A stretch of DNA of 64,000 bases from Mixophyes australis (GCA_036250195.1 JAVHZZ010000003.1:343089875-343153874); one strand, 5' to 3'; positions 46,158 to 56,027 are shown, counted from the first letter of the stretch. Made by a program: numbers and translations. Notes: generated by a model from the sequence alone, not told the origin.

Positions 46158-47038
46158 AGTGTGTGAAAATATTCATAGCATTTTTTGATCTCTGGATGGA
46201 TATAAATCTAAGTTGTCTATTTATTAAATAGAGAAAAGCCCTTTCTCCGGTAAAAAAGGGGTTTTCTGCCGGAGATAGGGCTTACTGCTATTTATGAAGG
46301 GCTACCGCTGGCGGTGGCTATGGCAGAGTATCGCTATGGCTCTGTGGCAAAGTCCAAAGTCTGGAGAAGCCTTTTTGACAAGCCACAAGTACCGCTGCTG
46401 TCCTCTTATCGCTTCTGCCATCTCAGGATAGCGATAGCAGGCACGGTACACAAGAAGAAATGCTTTATTAGCTAAATTAAAATTATATTTTAAAAAATAT
46501 ATATATATTTTTTAACAAAACTGCAAATGAAAACCCAAGGTGGGCTTCCAGTTTTGCCACATATGTGTGCCCATGCATGCAAACAAGGACCCTGCACTGG
46601 CATGGTGAGTAGTTAGAATATTGGTAGACAATATTGCGACTTTTTATTGATTCTACAATACTTTCTATCACTGCAATAAGCACTAATAGAGAATCTGTGT
46701 TGTCACCCTGGCTTAATAAATAAGTCCCTAAGTCTCGTTTTGTGAGGTGAAAAATATTCCAGATCAGTGGACAACTTGAAATTGTATTTTAGTTAACAAG
46801 AGACAATTGTTAGAATAAGGAGAACTTTATTCACCTCCATACAATGAACACAGCCATTTTGTCTGCTAACCAATATTTATCCTGTTAGTTCACTAGGAAC
46901 TAGTGACACCATTAAGATATGTCACGTGTGTGCCATGTTGCACTATAGCAAGTGCCCTAAAATCTAAATACATGTTTAGATTAATATTTATTTATTTGAA
47001 ATTCTCCACATTTATACCCAGTCATCGATAGACATAAT
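46158..47038. other. Intronic DNA with a possible decayed repeat (46205-46733)
   Basis: gtctatttattaaatag near 46217 and its approximate complement gcttaataaataagtccc near 46711 could be the ends of an old transposon about 530 bp long. The interior includes a GC-rich block (46280-46450). Evidence is weak. Confidence 0.35.
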
Positions 47039-47351
47039 GGGCCTGATTCATTGAGGAAAGTAAAGCAAAAAAATTATTTTGAACCTTGGCAAAACCATGT
47101 TGTATTGGAGGGGGAGGTAAAATTAAATTGTGAGGACAGATTTATAGTTGGGATAGGGCATACCCTAGATCAGGTTTTAATGTTAGTGTAAAAATAAATC
47201 AAGTATTTGCATCCTATATGAAAAAACAGCCAGTATTTTCCTTATGTGCAAAATAAAAAGCTCATGTGCACCCCTTGCATTGCAACATGGTTTTGCCAAG
47301 GTTCAAAGTTACTCGTTTTTTTGCTTTTCCTTTCCTTAATGAATCAGGCCC
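47039..47351 (+). mobile_element. GGGCCTGATTCATTAAGG MITE, copy E (3-bp TSD AAT)
   Basis: Ends GGGCCTGATTCATTGAGG and CCTTAATGAATCAGGCCC, flanked by AAT on both sides (47036-47038, 47352-47354). Asymmetric interior, direct repeat of copy D about 1.2 kb away. Confidence 0.88.
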
Positions 47352-47354
47352 AAT

Positions 47355-47937
47355 AACTATGCATGTTAATGGCTATCCCGGGGAAGTGCAGATCTGCAAA
47401 AAGTGTCCTGTCAGATTGCAATTCAACCATGAATCGTAAACGTCATGTTCTGCACATATGGTAGCAAGCGACCTCTGTGTTATCCCTTCTGCTCTAATTC
47501 CCTGTACTCATCAATTCTCTTTTACTCTCTGATCCATACAGTTGTCACCTTTGCCCAGATGAGCACTTTTCGCAATAAAGTGAGCATGTCATGGCCAGAA
47601 AGCAGTAACACCACATCTGCACACTGCTTCCTCTGTCTCTTAGGGGACATAGATTACTAGAGAATACTCTGTACCTTCACATGTTATTGAGCTTTAAGCA
47701 AACAATAAAAGCAACAACAACATGTTTTCTGTTTCATCGATCAAAGTCCTCATTGATGGCTGATCTTTAGGTGACACTTTCTCTTCATATTCAGGTAACC
47801 AGTCACTTCTATTCAGTGCAAGTGCATTTAGCCAAACACCAATGAATACATGCATGCTGTAAGCTGCATCCAGCACCGTGAATACTGACAGATTACCCTT
47901 TTGTTTTATGCAGATCTCTGCTGATCAGTCCCTTTGT
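47355..47937. other. Intronic DNA, no recognised feature
   Basis: No repeat membership or exon recognised. Confidence 0.4.
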
Positions 47938-47945
47938 GTTATACA

Positions 47946-48205
47946 CATACTTGCCTACTTTTTAGGGTGGGGGAGGTCCAAGCGGCATTTGCTGGAGGCG
48001 TAATGACACGATTCTCATCATCATCATGGCCCCGCCCTCTGACCCGCAGTGCCCCGATTCACATCATTGCACAGTGTGGAGGGCGGGGTCAGGGTGACGT
48101 GATTCTCAGGACGGGATAGGGGAGTGTGACCCGCTCTCCAGGGAGTTCAAGACAACTCCCAGAAATTCGGGAGTCTCCTGGACCTTCCGGCGGAGTAGAA
48201 GTATG
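47946..48205. mobile_element. hAT MITE with CATACTTGCC termini (260 bp, 8-bp TSD 7/8)
   Basis: It starts CATACTTGCCTACTTTTTAG and ends GGAGTAGAAGTATG. The flanking octamers GTTATACA and GTTCTACA differ at one position. GC-rich interior with ggccccgccc and the gggagtctcctggac block shared with 48415 and 62158. Confidence 0.85.
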
Positions 48206-48414
48206 GTTCTACACAGTAGAGTGGTGGTTTTTTTGATCTCATGCTTTGTCAAGCCATTGCAGGCAACATATTTGTTTTAATTGTCTTGTCACCAATGCCA
48301 CAATATTGTGGTTTGCTACTTCCTCATACGGGACAATTCAAATGTGGAAAAAAAATTGCCTGTTTGCATATTTGGGTTTGCATAATTCTCCTAATGTACT
48401 TGCTTGCTGAAATC

Positions 48415-48563
48415 CATACTTGCCAACTCTCACGGAATGTCTGGGAGACTCCCGAAATCCGGGTTTATCTCCCGGACTCCAGGGAGAACAGGCAAGTCTC
48501 CCGCATATTCCCTTGCCAACAACAACGCGATTCGCTGTCAATCGCGTCATTTTGGCAAGTATG
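48415..48563. mobile_element. hAT MITE with CATACTTGCC termini (149 bp, 8-bp TSD 7/8)
   Basis: It starts CATACTTGCCAACTCTCACG and ends ATTTTGGCAAGTATG. The flanking octamers CTGAAATC and CTCAAATC differ at one position. The interior includes tctcccggactccaggg. It is a deletion relative of 62158-62448. Confidence 0.88.
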
Positions 48564-48571
48564 CTCAAATC

Positions 48572-50629
48572 TCTTAATTTCACAGCCTTTTGTATCTCCC
48601 ACATATTAGATTGCAAAGTCATTTGGGTAGGGCCATGTGTACTCTTTGTTTCATGACATTGTATCTTATTTATGTGTATCGTGATCCCCTCGAGGTACAG
48701 AGCTGCATAATATGTTGGTGTTATCTACATAAAAGATGGCTGCCTCCACCACTTTCCACAGCAGCTCTCCTACACCTTCAAGATTGGCCTCCTCAACATC
48801 CCTTGTAGATTATTACAACAGGAAGTGTACATAAACCTGTTCATTTAATGACGGTGTTGTGTGCCAGGTGCATAGGTCTTATAAATATCACAATATGAAG
48901 ATCTCATGCGTTTCAGCAAAAATGCCATCTTATCCTCAAAGATCCCTGGACTAGCAAAGATGCAGAGATCAGCATGTGACATCACACTAAACTAAGAAAT
49001 AGATTGTATTCTCCAATGCTCTATGCAGTCCAAGCATAGACTGCCAGCCTGGGCACAATCGCTTCATCACTAATCACTCATTAATATGTTTTTATCTTTG
49101 TGTTATATACTTCTTTTATATAACACAAACTCAATAAAGGTTTAGCTGTAACAAAGATCCATTCACAAACAAAAGCATAAACAATTAAGTTCTTTCATGA
49201 GCAGCAGTCATTGCCTGTCTACAGTACAGCATTGTTGTAGTCCTTTGTAGATAATGAAACTTTATTTACATAGGAGAGTGTATGTATCATGTACTCAATT
49301 AGACCTTTGTGCAGCCATGGGCAAAGTTCTTCTTAATTTCAACTGATGCATCTATTTCAATATTTTGTTATTGGCAGCTGTACCTAGTCTTTTTACATCC
49401 ATCCATGTATGTTGTCTCCACTGAGCAGTATTCTGCATTATAATATATAGGAACTGCTGTGCCGCTTGCTTCCGCTGAATACTTGTTCAGCTGCCCCCAC
49501 TGCATGCGGGAGATTGGTGTATTTCAACATGTAATCTCATTAAATAAATATCTCCTTCCATAGCCTTCAATGAAAACATAAAGGTGTGCATGTTTTAGAA
49601 CATATAGGCTTTGTTTCGCTAACTGAAACTCATTGCCAGTGATGGCAGATTGCCTACAAGGTCGATCTGATCAGAAGCCCCCGTGTCACATTTTGTATCT
49701 AGGGAGCTGACACTTACGGATCCGTTGGGTTTATCAACATTTCAGATCACTTGGCTCTGAGCCCGGTGTCTCCTCTTTACTTTGATATTCGCGGTGTATG
49801 AGTTGACTGCTAATGGTCATGCCGTTCTTATCTAACACACCTTTTAATGGAAAATTGCTGCTAACATTACAATCTAAAGAATGTAATTCAGCAAGACACA
49901 AAAATACATTACATATCCTGATGGTTTTGTTTTTGTAAAAACATTTCAATGAACATCTCTTGCAGTGCAGTGCAAATGTTATTGCCCTTTAAAGTAAAAT
50001 AATAAATTGGAACAGAAGTAATTGAATAAGGACCCTTACTATATAATAGATTCATGGGCTGTATAGCCGGTAGTGCCAACATAGTCTCCAGGACTGTACA
50101 ATATAGGATATTGTAATGCAAACAATTCTCTCACAATAAACATACGCTGAAACAAGAGCTATGGATAAGCTTGAAAGAATTTTTTTCCCTAAGGCCACAT
50201 ATCTGTGAATCCCATTTCACCACCATAAATCTTCATGGTTCCAACTGCCTCTGCATATAAAATACATACATGGAAATAATTCAGTACTTATTGAGCTCAT
50301 AGCTATATATTTATAGAATATATAAATGAAAAATAACTCATTTAATAATAAAAATAAATAATGTGTAAAGCAGAGTACTGCCACTATAAGGCCAGGCAGA
50401 AATCCAAAACTGCTCTGTTAATACTTGTGCAGCACAAGCCTTGCAGACCAATAAGAAGCTGCCAGCAGGGAGCTTCATGATTCCTATTGGTTTGCACAGC
50501 CACTCCCCCTTGCTGCACACGTAGCATTGGTAGAAGCCTAGTGGGTTTGACAGCTTTGACCAATAGGAAGCCACAAGCAATGTTCTTGTGGCTTCCTATT
50601 GATTGGCACAATACCCCTTTCTCAGGCCT
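48572..50629. other. Intronic DNA; hairpin at 50561-50601, possible conserved patch 49690-49900
   Basis: No repeat membership except the hairpin described separately. The block 49690-49900 is non-repetitive and includes a TAATG/ATTA-rich stretch. No exon was recognised. Confidence 0.35.
50561..50601. repeat. Perfect 17-bp inverted repeat, 7-nt loop
   Basis: CAATAGGAAGCCACAAG (50561-50577) is exactly complementary to 50585-50601; loop CAATGTT. It could form a stable hairpin. Confidence 0.95.
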
Positions 50630-51260
50630 CTCAGTACTGAGGTCATGGGTTTAATTCCACCCAGGGCCCCATCTTTGTGGAGTTTGTGTGTTCTTCCCAG
50701 GGACAGATTAACCCTAGGGCTAACTGGACTACAGCCCAGGGGCCTCGGGCATCCAGGGGGCCCTTGAAAGTGCTCAGCAGCATTGATCGGTCGGGGTCGG
50801 GGGCGCCCCCGGCGCGATCAATGCTGCTGAGCACTTTCACTGCGGTCCTTCCCCGGCGCGCTGTAGTCTCCTTACTGAGGAGATCTCGTGAGTCTCACTC
50901 TCACGAGATCTCCTCAGTAAAGAGCGTACAGCGCGCCGGGGAAGGACCGCAGTGCCAGGAGAAGGAGGTAAGTGCCTTGGGGCGGTGCGGCTCACCGGGG
51001 GGGGGGGGGGGGTGGCTCAGATCATGGGGGGGGGGCTCACGGGTGAATGGAGGCCCGCTTAGCCCATGGGCCTCCATTCCCTTAATCCGGCCCTGGTTCT
51101 TCCCATGACTTAATTGATTTGTTAATTGATTGTGGAAAAAAGGACCCCAGATTGTATGTGTGTTAGAGAACTGTAAGCTCCAATGGGACAGGAACTGCTG
51201 TGAATGAATACATGTTCTCTGTACAGTACTGCTAAATATGATTGGCTCTATAAAAACAAT
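50630..51260 (+). mobile_element. tRNA-derived SINE, split by a hAT insertion
   Basis: The SINE 5' part runs to 50697 (gaggtcatgggtttaattcc, then gagtttgtgtgttcttcc). It resumes at 51096 and continues to the ctccaatgggacagg block and a decayed tail ending in AATAAAAACAA near 51260. The two halves join exactly once the inserted element and one copy of its target duplication are ignored. The head before 50630 is eroded. Confidence 0.85.
50698..51095. mobile_element. hAT non-autonomous element nested in a SINE, TSD GTTCTTCC (398 bp)
   Basis: Ends CAGGGACAGATTAA and TTAATCCGGCCCTG, imperfect inverted repeats. A perfect 8-bp duplication GTTCTTCC flanks it (50690-50697 and 51096-51103). The interior holds two large nested palindromes: one with arms including tgctcagcagcattgat, the other with arms including gagatctcgtgag and ctgcggtccttccccggcgc. 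A G-run of 14 follows. The 143-residue frame across it (50677-51108) is an artefact. Confidence 0.95.
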
Positions 51261-52143
51261 AAAAACAATTCAGTTGGCAGTTTATCTTCCTGAGAAATCT
51301 GACAAGCCAGACTGCCTATGTGGGACACCAAATAAATGCAGATAGGATTTCCCCGAAAGTGTAAAAATATTTCAATAAAATGATGTGAATAGCAGTAATG
51401 CTCTGTAACCTACAGCAACTGTCATAATAACATCGCTCTTGTGATTAATGAAAGCGTATATCTTATTGGTTTTTCAGGTTACAGCACATTTTAGATTTGC
51501 ATCCTGTTACATGACACCGTTTTCAGTAAAGAACAATTCTTTGATATTAGTAAGTGCTAATATGGATGTAGAACAGCAGAAATCAATTGCTGTGGAGATT
51601 TTAAAGTCTAATACTGTTATTTAAAACAAGTAAGGTGTATGTAACATAGTTACTATTTAACAGAGAATGTAACATAATATAATGAGAGGGTGTATGTAAT
51701 ATAATACAATGAAAGAAAAGCAATAGATGGAATCAATGCAGCAGAATGACGAGACCGTCTTTCCAGTAACTATTTGTACTGCTACAGATATAAGTGAAGT
51801 TATCAAGGTTCTTGGCTCCCACTTTCTCCACGGAGCATCAAACAGGATATATTTCTATGCATTGCTATGGCAACTTACTTTAATTGTATGTCATGGCGAG
51901 AGTGAAGAAACAAAATAGAGTGACAAGTGATGTGTTGATGTAGGTTAACGCTCTTTGAAAGTAAGAGAGAAAGAAGTGCAGGAGATGATGCTTTTAGAGA
52001 AACGAAGCCATTGCATGTAAAAACAATGGCTACAGAGCCGTCTCCAGTCAGCGGTGTGAAACTGACCTGAAAGTTTTTCTTCAAACCACTTCTGTATTAT
52101 TGTTTTCAAGCTGAACCTCACATTTTAAATTGAACATAAATAC
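51261..52143. other. Intronic DNA, no recognised feature
   Basis: No repeat membership or exon recognised. Confidence 0.4.
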
Positions 52144-52412
52144 TAGGGGTGTGCACCGGCCACTTTTAGTGTTTTGTGTTTTGGGTTCTGATTAGCTTGA
52201 GGTTTTATGTTCTGATTTGTTTTGCCAAAACACCTGACGAAAGGTTTTGGTTCTGATTTAGGGTTTTGGGTTCTGATTTATTTTTAAAAAAGCATAAAAA
52301 GTGATAAAATCCAGTTTTTGGTTTTTTTTTCACTCCTACGCTATTATTAACCTCAATAACATTCAATAAGTATCATTTCCACTAATTTCCAGTCTATTCT
52401 GAACACCTCACA

Positions 52413-52760
52413 GCTATCTGGACTGCGTAGTGGAGTGGCCCCGGTACCCAATTTGGTACTGGGGCCACAATACCTCCTCCAACTGGTCTGAATTCCACTG
52501 CACAGATGGCTGCTCCTACATCCGCTGCAGCATATAGAGGGTGTAGTTCGAGCACGTCACTACCTCTTGTTTTCGACGATGACAGGTCATTTTCATTAAT
52601 TTTTGATTTTGCAGCAACAGTCAACGTATTTTAATATCTGATACGCATCTATCTGGACTGCGTAGTGGAGTGGCCCCGGTACCCAATTTGGTACCGGGGC
52701 CACAATACCTCCTCCAACTGGTCTGAATTCCACTGCACAGATGGCTGCTCCTACATCCTC
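52413..52760. repeat. Direct duplication with 236-bp offset
   Basis: The block starting ctatctggactgcgtagtgg at 52413 recurs at 52649, each about 110 bp. The shorter block beginning cctccaactggtctg then repeats a third time near 52757. Confidence 0.9.
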
Positions 52761-52840
52761 CAACTGGTCTGAATTCCACTGCACAGATGGCGGACACCGG
52801 ATGCACGTCTAACACCAACATAGCTGTTAAGGCCGCAGTT

Positions 52841-53548
52841 ATTTTTGGGTACAGCAGCAACAGTGAACGTAGTTTGACTTTGAAATAGCAGTACCTAGTA
52901 TTTTTGGGTACAGCAGCAACAGTGAACGTAGTTTGACTTTTAAATAGCAGTACCTATTATTTTTTGGTACAGCAGCAACAGAGAATGTAGTTTGACTTTT
53001 AAATAGCAGTACCTAGTATTTTTTGGTACAGCAGCAACAGAGAACGTAGTTTGACTTTTAAATAGCAGTACCTAGTAGTTTTGGGTACAGCAGCAACAGA
53101 GAACGTAGTTTGACTTTTGAATAGCAGTACCTAGTATTTTTGGGTACAGCAGCAACAGAGAACGTAGTTTGACTTTTAAATAACAGTACCTATTATTTTT
53201 TGGTACAGCAGCAACAGAGAACGTAGTTTGACTTTTAAATAGCAGTACCTAGTATTTTTGGGTACAGCAGCAACAGAGAACGTAGTTTGACTTTTAAATA
53301 GCAGTACCTAGTTTTTTTTGGTACAGCAGCAACAGTGAACGTAGTTTGACTTTTAAATAGCAGTACCTAGTATTTTTGGGTACAGCAGCAACAGAGAACG
53401 TAGTTTGACTTTTAAATAGCAGTACCTAGTATTTTTGGGTACAGCAGCAACAGAGAACGTAGTTTGACTTTTAAATAGCAGTACCTATTATTTTTCGGTA
53501 CAGCAGCAACAGTGAACGTAGTTTGACTTTGAAATATCAGTACCTAGT
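52841..53548. repeat. Minisatellite: 12 units of exactly 59 bp
   Basis: The unit begins atttttgggtacagcagcaa and includes cgtagtttgacttttaaa and gcagtacctagta. The period is 59 bp without any length change across all 12 units; substitutions are confined mainly to a few positions (gtgaacg/gagaacg, cctagta/cctatta). There is no spacer between units. Confidence 0.97.
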
Positions 53549-53719
53549 ATTTTTAAACTAATTGTTTTATATTTTTTTTCAATTATTTTTGTATAATTTT
53601 TTTATAATTTTTTTATATTTTTTTTAAATTATTTTTGTATAGGTTTTTTATAATTTTTTTAATTTTTTTTATAACTTTTGAATAATTTTGAAATAACAAT
53701 GCCCTTAGCAGAACAGAGC

Positions 53720-53890
53720 ACAGGACACAGGCAGCACCACTGGACTCAGCAGGACAGAGCACAGGACACAGCACCACTGGATTCAGCAGGACAGAGCACA
53801 GAACAAAAGCACCACTGGACTCAGCAGGACAGAGCACTGGACAAAGCACCACTTGACTCAGCAGGACAGAGCACTGGACAAAGCACAAAG
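53720..53890. repeat. Minisatellite of about 37-38 bp units (four to five copies)
   Basis: The unit reads ggactcagcaggacagagca followed by caggacacagcaccact, with small changes. It lies in the right part of the hAT-like element. Confidence 0.9.
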
Positions 53891-54174
53891 AACCACTAAA
53901 CTGATCAAGAGCTCCCTAACTACAATCTCCCTCATGAGTGATCACAGCCAGAATGAAGATGGCACCCGCAAGGTGAGTATTTATGACATCCGAGTCTCGC
54001 GAGATCCGACGCGAGACTTGGATGTCATAGCCTCGGTTTGGCGCCCGGAAGTTCCCGAACAGTGAACAAATCCCGTCGGATCCGCACTGTTCGGGTGGGC
54101 TCGGATTTGCGGAATCCGAGCCCGCTCATCCTTAGTAAATACCAGGAATATGTGTGTATATACGATCTAGTCAG

Positions 54175-54200
54175 TGGCGGAACTACCGTGGGTAGAGGGG
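54175..54200. mobile_element. hAT terminus remnant
   Basis: CAGTGGCGGAACTACCGTGG resembles a common hAT end and has no partner nearby. Confidence 0.35.
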
Positions 54201-54227
54201 TATAATATAAAAAATGTATTATGGGTG

Positions 54228-54667
54228 ACGTGGTGGCACAAGGGTTAGTATTGCTTTGGCTTGGCCAATTGATTTCATTCCAACCAGGGTGCTGTGCACA
54301 GAGTTTATAGAAGTGGTGACTGCCAGAATTTGCATACTCTTTGTTTTCATGTATGCATTTATTTTGCCTTCCTTGTATGTCCCTTTTTTATGTATGTCCT
54401 GTTTCCCCCACTGTACGGCGCTGCGGAGCACTGTGGCACCTTACAAAGCTACTATAATAATAATAATAATAATAATAATCTCCCTATGTTGGTGTCGTTA
54501 GATATAATCTCGCATACAGTCCACAGAAACACAGGCAGATTAATTTGCTTCTGACTTGAATTGCCCAACTATGTGTGTCTGTGTTTTTGCGGTAAGAAAA
54601 TTAAATTGTAAGCTTCACTACAACAAGGAGGCCTGGCTGACAGCACTGTGGAATATGTTGGTGCTTC
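54228..54667 (+). mobile_element. Decayed SINE with tail, joined to a second SINE body fragment
   Basis: 54228-54480 has a SINE-like head (tggtggcacaagggttag) and ends with an L2-like tail, cggcgctgcggagcactgtg, plus (ATA)n. 54510-54667 repeats parts of the SINE body (acaggcagattaatttgctt, aattgtaagcttcactac) and a tail-like ctgtggaatatgttggtgct. Both are strongly diverged. Confidence 0.55.
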
Positions 54668-55258
54668 AAGGCCATCAACAAAATTGCACCGACATACATT
54701 TCCTCACTTGTCTCGAAATATCTCCCTACTCGACACCTCCGTTCTGCACAAGATCTACGTCTCTCCTCCACTTTCATCACATCCTCCCATTCTCGGTTAC
54801 AGGATTTTTTTCGGGCTGCTCCCACTTTGTGGAATTCCCTCCCACGCACAATAAGACTTTCCGCTAGTCTTCAAACTTTCAAGCGTTCACTGAAAATGCA
54901 CCTCTTCAGACAAGGTTATAATATTCCTCAAACACCATCTTAATTTCCCTAGATTACCCTATTACCATCCTCTACACAGCTAATGCAAGACATCAACCCT
55001 CTGACCAACATTGCTACACACACAGCCCACTCAGTACTTTTACCTTTGCATTCTAGCTGGTCCATTTTGCAATGTGATGTAGCACATGCTCTTGTGTTTC
55101 TAACTCCCATTGTCCTATAGATTGTAAGCTTGTGAGCAGGGTACTCTTACCTCTCTGTCTGTATGTATTACCAAGTATTGTCTTATTAATGTTTGTTCCC
55201 AATTGTAAAGCGCTACGGAATTTGCTGGTGCTATATAAATAAATGATGATGATGATGC
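54668..55258 (+). pseudogene. L2-type LINE 3' end with open reverse-transcriptase C-terminus
   Basis: An L2 copy truncated at its 5' side. The frame 54668-54943 (92 codons with stop) is still open and encodes KAINKIAPTYISSLVSKYL, then RHLRSAQDLRLSS, FFRAAPTLWNSLPRTIRLS and SLQTFKRSLKMHLFRQ before TAA. In the copy at 8611 the same segment is frameshifted. The 3' UTR and the tail GGTGCTATATAAATAAATGA with (GAT)n follow. It is not functional because only the last part of the protein is present. Confidence 0.93.
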
Positions 55259-55820
55259 TTCTACACATGATAATAGTGTTCCCGTGTGTATGTGTGCTAC
55301 ATTACTATGCTAGTTTTTCATTGAATTGTAACTATCTGGACATTAAATGCTTTAAAACATTGTATCATTTTTGGCAAATGCATGTAAGACTATTATTAAG
55401 ACTATCATTATTCAGTAGCACTAATGAGATTATAATACACAAGAGATTCATTTTTTTTTTTATAAACTACTATAACTAATTTGTGTTTAAATGGTACATC
55501 TTTATGTCATTGCTTCAGTGTTCATTTAGAAAAACTTGTGTATTATAAGGAATAAAGCATTACTGTAAATAATTTTGGGTATTATAAGTCACCTCAGAGA
55601 TCCTCAGAAACTTATAATATACTTATAACTTGCCGTAGTTTATTATCCCATTTATTAACATTAAAGTTACAGTAGATGTTACATTGAATGCAGAATTTAA
55701 TTACTACAGTATTCTATTTTATATTTGCTGTTGTGTTTAATAATATCTTTGGGCATAATATTTTATCATGCGTGTCTTTATTTTGACCATGTATCCGTAT
55801 TGTTATGTAATCAAATATAT
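55259..55820. other. Intronic DNA before the NRXN1 exon
   Basis: AT-rich, no repeat membership recognised. Confidence 0.45.
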
Positions 55821-55845
55821 ATTCCTCTTTTATTTTCTTTGACAG
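55821..55845 (+). promoter_or_regulatory. NRXN1: Splice acceptor of the NRXN1 exon
   Basis: A pyrimidine-rich stretch (ATTCCTCTTTTATTTTCTTT) is followed directly by GACAG. The AG at 55844-55845 precedes the first exonic base and keeps the LNS6 frame open as a phase-1 junction. This matches the phase expected where either the preceding alpha exon or the beta-specific first exon is joined. Confidence 0.9.
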
Positions 55846-56027
55846 CTGGAACAACCTATATTTTTAGTAAAGGAGGAGGACAAATAACATACACTTGGCC
55901 CCCCAACGATCGGCCCAGCACGCGAGCTGACAGACTGGCTATAGGGTTTAGCACAGTACAAAAAGAAGCAATATTGGTTCGAGTGGACAGCTCTACAGGA
56001 TTGGGGGACTACCTAGAGCTGCACATT
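55846..56027 (+). CDS. NRXN1: Neurexin-1 exon, first exon of the shared LNS6 domain (internal exon, 182 bp)
   Basis: This internal exon encodes the start of the sixth laminin G/neurexin/SHBG (LNS) domain of neurexin-1, a presynaptic adhesion receptor that binds neuroligins, LRRTMs and cerebellin-type partners across the synaptic cleft. The exon begins with the last two bases of an Ala codon (phase 1) and has 60 full codons, starting [11 protein letters not shown] and ending GDYLELHI (phase 0). It lies between a pyrimidine-rich CAG acceptor and a GTAAGT donor. The run [16 protein letters not shown] matches NRXN1 better than NRXN2 or NRXN3 as I know those families. In neurexin-1 beta numbering it carries the neuroligin-contact residues N103, S107, R109 and L135, and the calcium ligand D137 (codon 56007-56009). 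The domain start coincides with the known junction where the beta-specific exon joins the common part. An upstream ATG at 55725 in the same frame is intronic and is not a start. Compared with mammalian NRXN1 I see a few mild substitutions (Thr for Lys before WPPND, Ile for Val, Thr for Ser). Confidence 0.96.

Larger units (their letters stand above)
52144..54134. mobile_element. hAT-like element, TAGGGGTG ends, with internal minisatellite (1,991 bp)
   Basis: It starts TAGGGGTGTGCACCGG and ends CCGCTCATCCTTA. The flanking octamers ATAAATAC and GTAAATAC differ at one position. The left side has TTTTGGTTCTGATT-type sequence and the right side CTCGCGAGATCCGACGCGAG and 'gttcgggtgggctcgg', the same arrangement as the 596-bp element at 29280. 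Inside are a 236-bp-offset duplication (52413 and 52649), a 12 x 59 bp tandem array and a 37-bp tandem array. No transposase frame. Confidence 0.85.
1..55845 (+). other. NRXN1: Upstream NRXN1 intron (partial)
   Basis: This is inferred intronic sequence, because it precedes the exon acceptor and holds no other host coding exon that I recognise. In mammals the beta-neurexin promoter and first exon lie inside this intron, roughly 100 kb from the shared exon. I looked for the His-rich end of the beta-specific exon and found nothing like it, so it probably lies further upstream. The repeats listed below account for a large share of the interval. Confidence 0.8.

Noticed and set aside
50677..51108. 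143-residue + strand frame
   Set aside because: It spans a SINE fragment and the palindromic hAT element; the repeated LLSTF segment is the palindrome read twice.
52841..53548. CRISPR-like direct repeats
   Set aside because: Units are contiguous 59-bp repeats without variable spacers, inside a eukaryotic transposon.
53613..53899. Overlapping repeat-rich frames on both strands
   Set aside because: They are translations of the 37-38 bp tandem array.
55725..55845. ATG upstream of and in frame with the neurexin exon
   Set aside because: It lies in the intron before a clear acceptor; the residues it would add have no neurexin similarity.
1..55845. Beta-neurexin first exon within the window
   Set aside because: I looked for a His-rich coding end followed by a phase-1 donor and for a CpG-rich promoter; GC-rich patches found (48000, 50800, 22500) are all transposons.
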